A DNA stretch of 5,478 bases from SAR86 cluster bacterium (GCA_013204195.1 JABMOJ010000420.1:1-5478), one strand, 5' to 3'; counted from the stretch's first letter, positions 1 through 5,392 are shown. Notes: a model not told the origin generated them from the letters alone. Program-made: numbers and translations.

Positions 1-24
1 CTAGCGGCGAGTCAGCCTTGCAGT

Positions 25-55
25 TGGGTCCTTTTCGCCTGGGTCCTTTTTAGCC
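25..55. repeat. Two-copy 15/16-bp tandem duplication over the stop codon of the small secreted protein gene
   Basis: TGGGTCCTTTTCGCC (25-39) is followed directly by TGGGTCCTTTTTAGCC (40-55). The copies share the first 11 bases and differ in the last few. The TAA stop of the minus-strand gene (50-52) lies in the right-hand copy; the equivalent place in the left-hand copy reads GGCGAAAAGG on the minus strand and has no stop. This looks like a recent slippage duplication at the 3' end of the gene. Seen directly; any function is unknown. Confidence 0.8.
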
Positions 56-439
56 GGGCAGTGCCATTTTTTGAGTCAATAAAGACTTGAATGTCTCATA
101 GGGCGCTATTTGTTCTTCCGTCAGCAATGGTATCAGGGTGCTATCCAGATCTTTGAGGCGAAATTTACGTTTCTTGAGAATTTTGCGCTTAAGGTTGGCT
201 TGATTATTCGCGCGTAATAATTTTTTCACGTCTGCTGCGTAGCCCTGCACGCAGGTCTCCACGGCTTTCGCGATAATAGGCTTTTGGTTGTCTTGCAGTC
301 CGATGGCTAATACTGCGCCGACTATCTCTTTATCTGACCAGGGATCCAGCGCTTGTGTTGTCGCGCTGATCGAGAGTGTGCAGATCAGTAGTAAGAGTGT
401 GAGGAGGTGCCGAGAAAAAAATGCTGTTGGTTGATTCAT
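50..439 (-). CDS. Small secreted basic protein of unknown function (129 aa)
   Basis: I do not recognise a specific family. The N-terminus is a clear Sec signal peptide: an Arg-His n-region (residues 10-11), a hydrophobic core LLTLLLLICTLSIS (about 12-25) and a likely signal peptidase I site after TTQA (about residue 30), leaving a mature protein of about 99 residues in the periplasm or outside. The Cys at 20 does not fit a lipobox. The mature part has one Cys (63), a strongly basic stretch at 84-96 (KRKILKKRKFRLK) and a single LTEEQ at 106-110, matching the short LTxxQ motif of Spy/CpxP-type periplasmic proteins; one short motif is weak evidence. I chose ATG at 439 over the in-frame TTG at 445 because AAGGG (449-453) lies 9 bases from the ATG but only 3 from the TTG. 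The gene stands alone, with tandem repeats in its leader and over its stop. The intact frame and signal peptide make it a real gene; its role is unknown. Confidence 0.8.
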   Translation of the reverse strand: MNQPTAFFSRHLLTLLLLICTLSISATTQALDPWSDKEIVGAVLAIGLQDNQKPIIAKAVETCVQGYAADVKKLLRANNQANLKRKILKKRKFRLKDLDSTLIPLLTEEQIAPYETFKSLLTQKMALPG

Positions 440-451
440 AATCAAATACCC

Positions 452-498
452 TTATTTTCTATCGTTATTTTTCTATCGTTATTTTTCTATCGCTATCG
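452..498. repeat. A/T-rich 13-14 bp tandem repeat (three copies plus a partial) next to the ribosome binding site
   Basis: Units are TTATTTTCTATCG (452-464), TTATTTTTCTATCG (465-478), the same 14-mer again (479-492), and a partial CTATCG (493-498). On the minus strand the unit reads CGATAGAAAAATAA. The array ends 13 bases before the ATG at 439, and its last copy supplies the first two bases of the probable Shine-Dalgarno sequence AAGGG. Copy-number change would alter the 5' leader length and structure but not the spacing from ribosome binding site to start. Seen directly. Confidence 0.9.
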
Positions 499-510
499 CA
501 GGTTGTTATG

Positions 511-575
511 GACAGCCGTTCTAGACAGTTGTTCTAGACAGTTGTTCTAGACAGCGGTTCTAGACAGTTGTGCTT
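511..575. repeat. 13-bp tandem repeat array, five units, each of the first four holding TCTAGA
   Basis: Units are GACAGCCGTTCTA (511-523), GACAGTTGTTCTA (524-536 and 537-549), GACAGCGGTTCTA (550-562) and a degenerate GACAGTTGTGCTT (563-575). Variation falls at the sixth and seventh bases. Each junction forms the palindrome TCTAGA within the imperfect dyad GTTCTAGAC, so the array is a row of four small dyads spaced 13 bp apart, roughly 1.2 helical turns. There are no spacers, so it is not a CRISPR array. It lies in the predicted leader of the small secreted protein gene. It could be slippage-generated filler or a cluster of protein-binding sites; the sequence does not decide. Confidence 0.9.
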
Positions 576-582
576 GATTCAT
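547..582 (-). other. Possible 11-codon upstream ORF in the leader of the secreted protein gene
   Basis: ATG at 582 opens a short frame (MNQAQLSRTAV) closed by a TAG at 547-549 that comes from the CTAG of the 13-bp repeat. Its start context is a duplicate of the real gene's: the ten bases TATGAATCAA occur both here (583-574) and at the start of the secreted protein (440-431), so both frames begin MNQ. No good ribosome binding site precedes it, so translation is doubtful; it may be only a by-product of the local duplication. Confidence 0.2.
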
Positions 583-629
583 AGGTTATTTTTAAGCCCT
601 GTGTTCAGAGTAGTTTAAAAATTGGTGAA

Positions 630-658
630 AATAAAGTGCGTTGATTTCTGACTGTTAA
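630..658 (-). promoter_or_regulatory. Candidate sigma-70 promoter for the small secreted protein gene
   Basis: On the minus strand TTAACA (658-653) is followed after 17 bases by TTTATT (635-630). The -35 matches 5 of 6 consensus bases and the -10 only 4 of 6. Transcription would begin near 623 and give a leader of about 185 bases holding both tandem arrays. The region is AT-rich, so chance matches are likely. Confidence 0.3.
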
Positions 659-714
659 CGCTTGTCCCTGTGCCTTCGGTATTCGAGAAGCTCGGTTGCA
701 AGACGGGTCAGTGG

Positions 715-1575
715 CTAATCAGTTAAGGTGTTGCCGGCCGCCGGCGTGGCCCCCAGTGCTCGCTCTGGGGGTAGAACGCCGGCATTGTTGTCGAGGCCTT
801 GGTCGGGGTCTGAATAGTAACCAAGAGCATAATTACCCATGGTATAGCCTAGTAACTCCTGCAAGGCTTGAGGTAGATGTTGGGCTATGTGAGGTGGGCA
901 GGAAAGAAACTGGTTCTCTTCCTGGCGCAGCCAGCCCAGGCAATAGGTCAAATTAAGTCCCATGCGGACTGCTTTACTACGGTTCTCACCCCCTGAATGG
1001 ATGACCGATCCCGAGTAAACCAGAACAGATCCTTGGCGCATTTCCGCCTGGCATTGGTCGCCTGCTGTGGCTCTTTGACCGTCCTGCCAGCGATGGCTGC
1101 CAGGGACGACTCGGGTGGCACCATTTTCTGCGGTGAAGTCAGTTAAAGCCCAGATAGTATTGAATTGAGGTTCAATACTGCGGGGCAGATGATTTCCCCA
1201 GGCGAGTCGATCCCTGTGCAGTGGCTGAGCGCCTTCACCAGGCCCAATAAAAATTGTTTGAGTCAGGTGTAGAATGATTTTTTCGGTAAAGGGTGCCAGG
1301 AAGGCTCGGGCGGCATCGAGGATAATGGGGTTTGTGACGAGATCCCGGCAGGCGGGGGAACGGGCAATCAGCGCACCGGTGCGGCGGGTCTTGCGACCCG
1401 AAAAATCGTCGCCGCCGAATCGAGTTTGCTCCACATAAGGCATGACCTCTTCAACGATCCGGTCCCTTAGGGGTTGTGGCAGCAGGTCAGCGATGATGCA
1501 AGCACCGTCGCGATCCAGAACTCGTAACAATTGCGCTTGGGTCGCAGTTACAGCCAATGTCTGAAGTTTAGCCAT
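715..1575 (-). CDS. Phytanoyl-CoA dioxygenase (PhyH)-family Fe(II)/2-oxoglutarate-dependent oxygenase (286 aa)
   Basis: Cytoplasmic non-haem iron oxygenase that should couple oxidative decarboxylation of 2-oxoglutarate to hydroxylation of an unidentified small molecule. The iron-binding facial triad is visible: H120 and D122 in LHRDRLAWGNH, and H193 in SGSVIHSGG. R204 lies 11 residues after the distal His, the place of the 2-oxoglutarate-binding Arg in human PHYH. The block NGATRVVPGSHRW (151-163) is a PhyH hallmark. Length is normal and no catalytic residue is missing, so the enzyme should be active. ATG at 1575 is preceded by GGAG (1583-1586) at 7 bases, a good ribosome binding site. It lies 63 bases downstream of the permease pseudogene but has its own promoter candidate. 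PhyH members act on acyl-CoAs, ectoine, phosphonates and secondary metabolites; neither neighbours nor sequence fix the substrate here. Family is secure, substrate is not. Confidence 0.9.
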   Translation of the reverse strand: MAKLQTLAVTATQAQLLRVLDRDGACIIADLLPQPLRDRIVEEVMPYVEQTRFGGDDFSGRKTRRTGALIARSPACRDLVTNPIILDAARAFLAPFTEKIILHLTQTIFIGPGEGAQPLHRDRLAWGNHLPRSIEPQFNTIWALTDFTAENGATRVVPGSHRWQDGQRATAGDQCQAEMRQGSVLVYSGSVIHSGGENRSKAVRMGLNLTYCLGWLRQEENQFLSCPPHIAQHLPQALQELLGYTMGNYALGYYSDPDQGLDNNAGVLPPERALGATPAAGNTLTD

Positions 1576-1582
1576 TTTGAGT

Positions 1583-1608
1583 CTCCGCAGGGTTGGTTAG
1601 TTATACCA
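1583..1608 (-). promoter_or_regulatory. Extended -10 promoter candidate and ribosome binding site of the PhyH-family gene
   Basis: On the minus strand TGGTATAAC (1608-1600) is an extended -10 element (TG, one base, TATAAC; 5 of 6 matches). No good -35 stands at the usual distance, which extended -10 promoters tolerate. Transcription would start about 1593, giving a leader of about 18 bases with GGAG at 1586-1583. This suggests the oxygenase is expressed independently of the apeB operon. Confidence 0.45.
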
Positions 1609-1638
1609 GAGGGTCTAAATAAACGAAACAATGGGAGT

Positions 1639-2371
1639 TCAGGTGTTTTCCTGCGCGTCTGGGCGCAGTTTCCATTGGTTGAGGGCGCGGTAGATCGCCG
1701 CAGCAATACCGGGGGTGCCGAAGATCAGACATAGGACAACAATTTGATCGCGGGCGGCGCTAATAGGATCGACGCCGGCCAGAATCTGGCCGGTCATCAA
1801 GCCCGGTAGCGAGACGAGGCCAACAGCCAAAAAGGCATTGATCTGAGGATTTAAGACGGTGTTGAAGGCGGCATTGCGAGATGCAGTATAGTCCTTGGCC
1901 TGCGATTCATGAACAAAACGTTGGGTGGGAAGGCTGTTCATCGCGTTAGATGCTGTCATTCCGGCTAAGGGTATCAGTATGCGGGAGTCAAACAAGGCGT
2001 CAGCTTATAGTGCCCGCGCCAGGCCCAATGGGATGGTACATGCCCTGGAGATTGAGATAAACGCCAGCAGATACAAGCGCCAGGAACGATGTTCAAGCCC
2101 GCGGCTGGAAATCCAGCTTGAGAGGGTCAACATCACCATGATAACCGGCGATATTAACGCTGGATATTCGCCCGCAAACAGATGTTTCAACAGATAGCCG
2201 GTGAGCAGGAGTTGCACCAACATCCTCAAAATAGCGATCAGCGACTCGCGGCTTATTTTAGCCGTTGGCGGCACTGGTCCAGGAATACTGGATCAGCACA
2301 ACGCCAAATACCGGAATCAGCATCAAAGCCAGTTGTACCTAAGAGATAGGCACTACACTGGGGGCATCCAT
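1639..2371 (-). pseudogene. Decayed FetB/YbbM-family ABC transporter permease gene
   Basis: Three fragments together match the FetB (YbbM) permease family, whose E. coli member pairs with the FetA ATPase in iron export. From ATG 2371 the first frame reads MDAPSVVPIS, a TAG (2339-2341) where family members often have Trp, then a membrane segment (VQLALMLIPVFGVVLI) up to a TAA at 2258-2260. The frame then shifts between 2295 and 2258 (net +1 or -2) into a second segment with a typical LRMLVQLLLTGYLLKHLF. That segment stops at TAA 2005-2007, and the same frame continues as SRILIPLAGMTASNAMNSL and VGLVSLPGLMTGQILAGVDP, the strongest family signatures. About 18 residues are missing between NAM and VGLVSLPG against remembered E. 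coli FetB, removing the loop expected to contact the ATPase. The ATG overlaps the apeB stop as TGATG, showing former translational coupling. No FetA gene is in the window. Two nonsense codons, a frameshift and a probable deletion argue for a true pseudogene rather than recoding or one sequencing error. Confidence 0.85.
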
Positions 2372-3678
2372 CAGGCAGAGGTGATGCCCAGGTCGCCAGC
2401 ATCTTTGAAGAAGCCAGTCAGCACCTTGTACAGGTGGTGGGCATCGTCGCTACCGGCTAGTTCACGTATGGAGTGCATGGCGAAAGTTGGTACGCCAACA
2501 TCCAGGGTCTTGATGCCGAGTTCTTTGGCTGTCACGGGGCCGATGGTGCTGCCACAAGCCATGTCTGTGCGCGTGACAAATGTTTGGTGTGGTACCTTCA
2601 GTCGGTCACACAAGGCAGTGAAGTAGGCTGCAGTGACGCTATTGGTAGCATATCGCTGGTTGGCATTGACCTTGACGACGGGCCCTTGGTTCAGAATAGG
2701 GCCGTGGTTAGCATCATGTTTGCTCGCGTAGTTGGGGTGCACGCCGTGGGCATTGTCCGCCGATATTAGCAGCGACCGGTTGATTGCGCGTTGGCGCTCA
2801 ATGGTATCGGGGATTATTCGCGCCAGCACATCTTTCAGGAACGTGCCCTGAGCACCCTCTGCCGAAACACTACCGACCTCCTCATGATCACTGCATACAA
2901 CGAGACTGGTGAGGGCTTGGTCGGCCTCAAGCAAGCTCTGGATGGCGGTAAAGCAGCTCAATAAATTGTCTAGTCGGGCGCTGGCGATAAACTCCTTATT
3001 GAAGCCAGTTTGGGCTGCGCCCTGAGTATCAAAGAAACACAGTTCATGGCTGAGTATCTTTTGCACTTGGGTACCCTGATGTTCGGTTTTGATCTGCTTG
3101 ATCAGCAAGTCATGGAGTGTCTGCTGCTCACCCGCCTGCATGAGTAATGGTGGAATGTCAGTTTGCGGGTTGATTTTACGTTCGCTGTTGGCTTCTCGAT
3201 CAAGATGGATGGCGAGGCTGGGGATGGTGCCTATTGGCCGTTTGAAATTGATATTGAGGCTGCCTAATTTGTCTTTGGTTGCTTGATACGTCACTCGCCC
3301 TGCCAGTGACAAATCACGGTCAAACCAGGGATTGAGCAGAACTCCACCATAGACTTCAACGCCGATATTAAGATAACCATTCAGATAGTTCTCTGGTTTG
3401 GGTTTGACCTTTAGACAGGGGCTATCGGTATGGGCGCCAACGATGCGTAAACCACTGCTGATCAGGTCCTGGGTGCCGAGAACGAAGGCGATCAGTGATG
3501 AGTCATTTCGGGTCACGACATATTTGCCGGGTGTTAATGGCCAATCGTCTCGCTCATGGAGTTGGGTGAAGCCCTGACTCTGGAGTATTGCAATCATGCT
3601 GCTGACCGCGTGAAACGGCGTCGGAGATTCATCGAGATAATTCATTAAGGCGGCATTGAAGACATTCTTGGTCATCAT
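2371..3678 (-). CDS. apeB: M18-family zinc aminopeptidase (435 aa)
   Basis: Cytoplasmic metallo-aminopeptidase that removes N-terminal residues from peptides, probably with preference for acidic ones as in the aspartyl aminopeptidase group, in peptide turnover. All M18 landmarks are present: GAHTDSP with H83 and D85, SARLDN with bridging D237, DHEEVGS with general base E266 and zinc ligand E267, SADNAHGVHPNY with D308, and the last zinc ligand H402 in PTFAMHSIRE. The block GGVLLNPWFDRDLSLAGRV (111-129) is also typical. At 435 residues it is close to the family's usual size (about 425-430 in Pseudomonas), with no gaps. Two adjacent ATGs (3678, 3675) could serve; the upstream sequence has only a weak GAG, so the exact start is open by one codon. 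It is the first gene of its transcription unit and its TGA overlaps the ATG of the permease pseudogene. A hairpin with a T-run 55 bases upstream may act in its leader. Confidence 0.95.
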   Translation of the reverse strand: MMTKNVFNAALMNYLDESPTPFHAVSSMIAILQSQGFTQLHERDDWPLTPGKYVVTRNDSSLIAFVLGTQDLISSGLRIVGAHTDSPCLKVKPKPENYLNGYLNIGVEVYGGVLLNPWFDRDLSLAGRVTYQATKDKLGSLNINFKRPIGTIPSLAIHLDREANSERKINPQTDIPPLLMQAGEQQTLHDLLIKQIKTEHQGTQVQKILSHELCFFDTQGAAQTGFNKEFIASARLDNLLSCFTAIQSLLEADQALTSLVVCSDHEEVGSVSAEGAQGTFLKDVLARIIPDTIERQRAINRSLLISADNAHGVHPNYASKHDANHGPILNQGPVVKVNANQRYATNSVTAAYFTALCDRLKVPHQTFVTRTDMACGSTIGPVTAKELGIKTLDVGVPTFAMHSIRELAGSDDAHHLYKVLTGFFKDAGDLGITSA

Positions 3679-3732
3679 ATTCAGGGCTCGTTCTGAAAAG
3701 GTGTAGGTTGTAAATGCAGAAGGAATACTAAC

Positions 3733-3777
3733 AAAAAAACCCCAGACAAGCTGTTATTTGGCCTGAGAAGAGCTTGT
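3733..3777 (-). terminator. Terminator- or attenuator-like hairpin in the apeB leader
   Basis: On the minus strand a perfect 7-bp stem ACAAGCT/AGCTTGT (3777-3771 with 3752-3746, 18-base loop) is followed by CTGGGG and seven Ts (3739-3733). The T-run ends 54 bases before the apeB ATG. The stem is modest and six bases separate it from the T-run, so it is a weak intrinsic terminator. No minus-strand gene lies upstream to be terminated, so leader control of apeB or the end of a small RNA are the alternatives. Confidence 0.35.
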
Positions 3778-3875
3778 TGCGAGTCGACGAGGTCGGCTGG
3801 CGCTGTTGATTTATCCCTGGTAGGACAATAAACTGCTGCGAGTCTTTTTGCACAGTGGCAGAGGCTAGCGCCGAT

Positions 3876-3905
3876 TTGAGAATCAGCTTGCGGGCGCGGT
3901 ATAAA
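3876..3905 (+). promoter_or_regulatory. Candidate sigma-70 promoter for the PLP enzyme gene
   Basis: TTGAGA (3876-3881) and TATAAA (3900-3905) are separated by 18 bases; each hexamer matches 5 of 6 consensus bases. It is the best promoter match in the intergenic region. Transcription would start about 3911-3913, inside the left arm of the inverted repeat, giving a leader of about 125 bases. Confidence 0.5.
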
Positions 3906-3906
3906 T

Positions 3907-3943
3907 GCAGCTAAAGCGGGGAATGTTAACCTGCTTTAGCTGC
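3907..3943. promoter_or_regulatory. Perfect 11-bp inverted repeat over the predicted transcription start (operator or RNA hairpin)
   Basis: GCAGCTAAAGC (3907-3917) is mirrored exactly by GCTTTAGCTGC (3933-3943). The pairing extends inward with one G-U and two G-C pairs to a 14-bp stem with a 9-base loop GAATGTTAA. No T-run follows directly, so it is not itself a terminator. It begins one base after the -10 element, which suits a repressor site. If transcription begins at about 3912, the RNA keeps most of the stem, so an RNA role is also possible. Pairing is certain; function is inferred. Confidence 0.65.
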
Positions 3944-3982
3944 TCGGTAAGGGCGGCCCATCGAGGCGGGTTTTTTTCGCCT
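3943..3982 (+). terminator. Terminator- or attenuator-like hairpin with T-run in the leader of the PLP enzyme gene
   Basis: CTCGGT (3943-3948) pairs with ATCGAG (3960-3965, one G-U), and inside it GGG (3951-3953) with CCC (3957-3959), leaving a two-A bulge and a CGG loop. After GCGGG come seven Ts (3971-3977), then 59 bases to the start codon. A competing stem AGGCG (3964-3968) with CGCCT (3978-3982) would put the T-run in its loop and cannot form together with the base of the first hairpin, as in a terminator/antiterminator pair. It resembles an attenuator or the end of a short RNA of about 65 bases. I recognise no known riboswitch class. Confidence 0.4.
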
Positions 3983-4036
3983 GCATATTCATGCTCTGAT
4001 GGCAGTTAGTAATCGTTTGATGTAGAGGAAAATGCA

Positions 4037-5284
4037 ATGACAGATTCAGACAAGACAGGTGAGTCTGGGTTCACGTCCCGGGTCGTCCATGCTGATCGGC
4101 GTGGTAAAATTGAACATGGCTCTATTCATAAGCCTGTCCATACGGCGGTGACGTATGCCTATGATGATGCTAGGGATCTGGCCGCTGTATTTCAGGGCAA
4201 GCAGCCAGGCTACACCTATGGGCGGCAGGTGAACCCCACCGTCACAGCCCTGCAGGATAAAATTTCACTCATGGAGAATGGAATTGCGACAGCGGCCTTT
4301 GCGACAGGAATGGCCGCCATCGGCACTACGCTATTTTCGCTGCTGCGTCGCGGCGACCATATCATCTCTAGCGCATTTTTGTTTGGCAACACCAACAGCC
4401 TATTTAATACATTTGCTTCCCATGGTATCGAAGTCAGTTTTGTGGATGCTACCGACACGGCTTTGGTCGCGGCGGCCATTCAGCCAAACACCCGGTTGGT
4501 GTTCGTAGAAACCATTGCTAACCCCAGAACCCAGGTCGCCGATCTTGTTGGCATTGGTGACTTATGCGAGCAACACCAATTAATTTTTTGTGTGGATAAT
4601 ACGATGACCACGCCGTACCTGTTTCAACCGAGATCGGTGAAGGCCAGTCTGGTGGTGAACTCTCTGACCAAGTATATCGGCGGGCATGGTAATGCGCTGG
4701 GCGGTGCGGTAACGGATACGGGCAATTTTGATTGGTCAACTTTTGACAATTTGTATGATAATTACAAGACCGGCCCGGTCAGTCTTTGGGGAATCACGCA
4801 GATCAAGAAAAAGGGTTTGCGCGATTTTGGTGCGACACTTGGGCCTGAGGCGGCGCACCACCTGTCCGTAGGTTCTGAAACCCTGGCGCTGAGAATGGAG
4901 CGCGCCTGTACGACGTCAATCATACTCACCGAATACCTGTCTCAGCATTCCAGGGTGAAGCAGGTCTATTATCCAGGGCTGACTGACCATCCGCAATTTG
5001 ATCGTGCGGCGGCGCTGTTTCGTCATCCGGGCGCGATATTCAGTGTCGAATTAGTTGACGGTGTCGATTGCTTTGATTTCATTAACAAGCTCGATCTTGT
5101 GATTTGTGCGAGCAATCTCGGTGATACCCGTTCCTTGGCTATTCCGGTGGCCCATTCCATATTTTACGAGATGGGTCCTGAGCGGCGTGCCTCGATGGGT
5201 ATTGCCGATTCGTTAGTGAGATTTTCCATCGGTATCGAAGAGCCTGAGGATTTATTGAACGACTTTGAGCAGGCGCTCGCTTAA
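4037..5284 (+). CDS. Cystathionine gamma-synthase family PLP-dependent enzyme (415 aa)
   Basis: Cytoplasmic fold-type I PLP enzyme of the trans-sulfuration (Cys/Met metabolism) family, which includes cystathionine gamma-synthase, O-acetylhomoserine sulfhydrylase and methionine gamma-lyase. The PLP lysine is K212 in NSLTKYIGGHGN. Other visible landmarks are YTYGRQVNPT (59-68) with Y61 and R63, which in this family bind the cofactor phosphate of the neighbouring subunit, ATGMAAI (89-95), D187 in CVDNTM contacting the pyridine nitrogen, and R396 in RFSIGIE binding the substrate carboxylate. The length is normal and complete. It resembles a proteobacterial subgroup annotated only as 'cystathionine gamma-synthase family protein', with signatures such as FLFGNTNSLFNTF, VFVETIANPRTQVADL and GPERRASMGIADSL. 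ATG 4037 has GAGG (4025-4028) at 8 bases. It diverges from apeB and precedes purC by 108 bases. Which reaction it performs cannot be told from sequence, so I give no gene symbol. Confidence 0.92.
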   Translation: MTDSDKTGESGFTSRVVHADRRGKIEHGSIHKPVHTAVTYAYDDARDLAAVFQGKQPGYTYGRQVNPTVTALQDKISLMENGIATAAFATGMAAIGTTLFSLLRRGDHIISSAFLFGNTNSLFNTFASHGIEVSFVDATDTALVAAAIQPNTRLVFVETIANPRTQVADLVGIGDLCEQHQLIFCVDNTMTTPYLFQPRSVKASLVVNSLTKYIGGHGNALGGAVTDTGNFDWSTFDNLYDNYKTGPVSLWGITQIKKKGLRDFGATLGPEAAHHLSVGSETLALRMERACTTSIILTEYLSQHSRVKQVYYPGLTDHPQFDRAAALFRHPGAIFSVELVDGVDCFDFINKLDLVICASNLGDTRSLAIPVAHSIFYEMGPERRASMGIADSLVRFSIGIEEPEDLLNDFEQALA

Positions 5285-5392
5285 ACGTTTTTACCTAAAA
5301 TTATTTTTGCTGAGATTGATCCAAGTGTTAAACTCTGACGAATCAAAATTGATAGGGTCGGTTGATCCAATACTAACTTTAAGGTGAAAAGC
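5285..5392 (+). promoter_or_regulatory. Short intergenic region upstream of purC
   Basis: AT-rich, with no GC-rich hairpin, so there is no clear terminator after the PLP enzyme gene. A nine-base direct repeat TTGATCCAA occurs at 5316-5324 and 5362-5370. TTGATA (5349-5354) could be a -35 but only a poor -10 (TACTAA, 5371-5376) follows. AAGGTG (5381-5386), 6 bases before the ATG, is the purC ribosome binding site. Read-through from upstream or a separate weak promoter are both possible. Confidence 0.4.

Larger units (their letters stand above)
440..714. other. Gene-free stretch between the PhyH-family gene and the secreted protein gene
   Basis: These 275 bases hold the two tandem arrays, the duplicated ten-mer, the candidate promoter and little else. 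There is no believable coding frame. Downstream of the oxygenase stop (715) I see only a 4-bp stem CGAG/CTCG around 684-694 with no T-run on the minus strand, so no intrinsic terminator can be named and read-through into the secreted protein gene cannot be excluded. Confidence 0.6.
3679..4036. other. Divergent intergenic region between apeB and the PLP enzyme
   Basis: These 358 bases hold no believable coding frame or tRNA. Contents from left to right: an AT-richer apeB leader (3679-3732), the minus-strand hairpin with T-run (3733-3777), a GC-richer middle (3778-3875) with a repeated eleven-mer TGYTGCGAGTC (3775-3785 and 3834-3844), a plus-strand promoter candidate (3876-3905), a large inverted repeat (3907-3943), a second hairpin with a T-run (3943-3977), and the leader of the PLP enzyme with ribosome binding site GAGG (4025-4028). 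Confidence 0.6.

Noticed and set aside
377..382. Lipoprotein signal in the small secreted protein (Cys 20)
   Set aside because: The residues before the Cys (LLI) do not fit the lipobox, which needs a small residue directly before Cys.
511..575. Possible CRISPR array
   Set aside because: The 13-bp units are directly contiguous with no unique spacers, and no cas genes are nearby.
696..956. Plus-strand open frame across the end of the PhyH gene
   Set aside because: Mostly antisense to a recognised enzyme, with no family features or ribosome binding site.
1639..2274. Two separate small membrane protein genes (1639-1995 and 2005-2274)
   Set aside because: They are in the same frame, split by one TAA, and match consecutive parts of one FetB-type permease; their apparent starts are TTG and GTG without ribosome binding sites.
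2005..2295. Programmed frameshift or readthrough in the permease gene
   Set aside because: Two in-frame stops in addition to the frameshift and a missing loop make recoding very unlikely; no classic slippery site with a downstream structure was seen.
2201..2769. Plus-strand open frames across the apeB end
   Set aside because: They are antisense shadows of the conserved M18 coding sequence and have no family features.
3775..3844. Repeated TGYTGCGAGTC eleven-mer in the divergent intergenic region
   Set aside because: Only two imperfect copies at irregular context; probably chance or an old small duplication.
4216..4739. Minus-strand open frames inside the PLP enzyme gene
   Set aside because: They overlap a fully conserved enzyme frame and show low-complexity shadow translations.
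5316..5370. Direct repeat TTGATCCAA before purC as a regulator site
   Set aside because: Nine bases in two copies in AT-rich DNA is weak, it is not a dyad, and it does not resemble a PurR operator as I know it.
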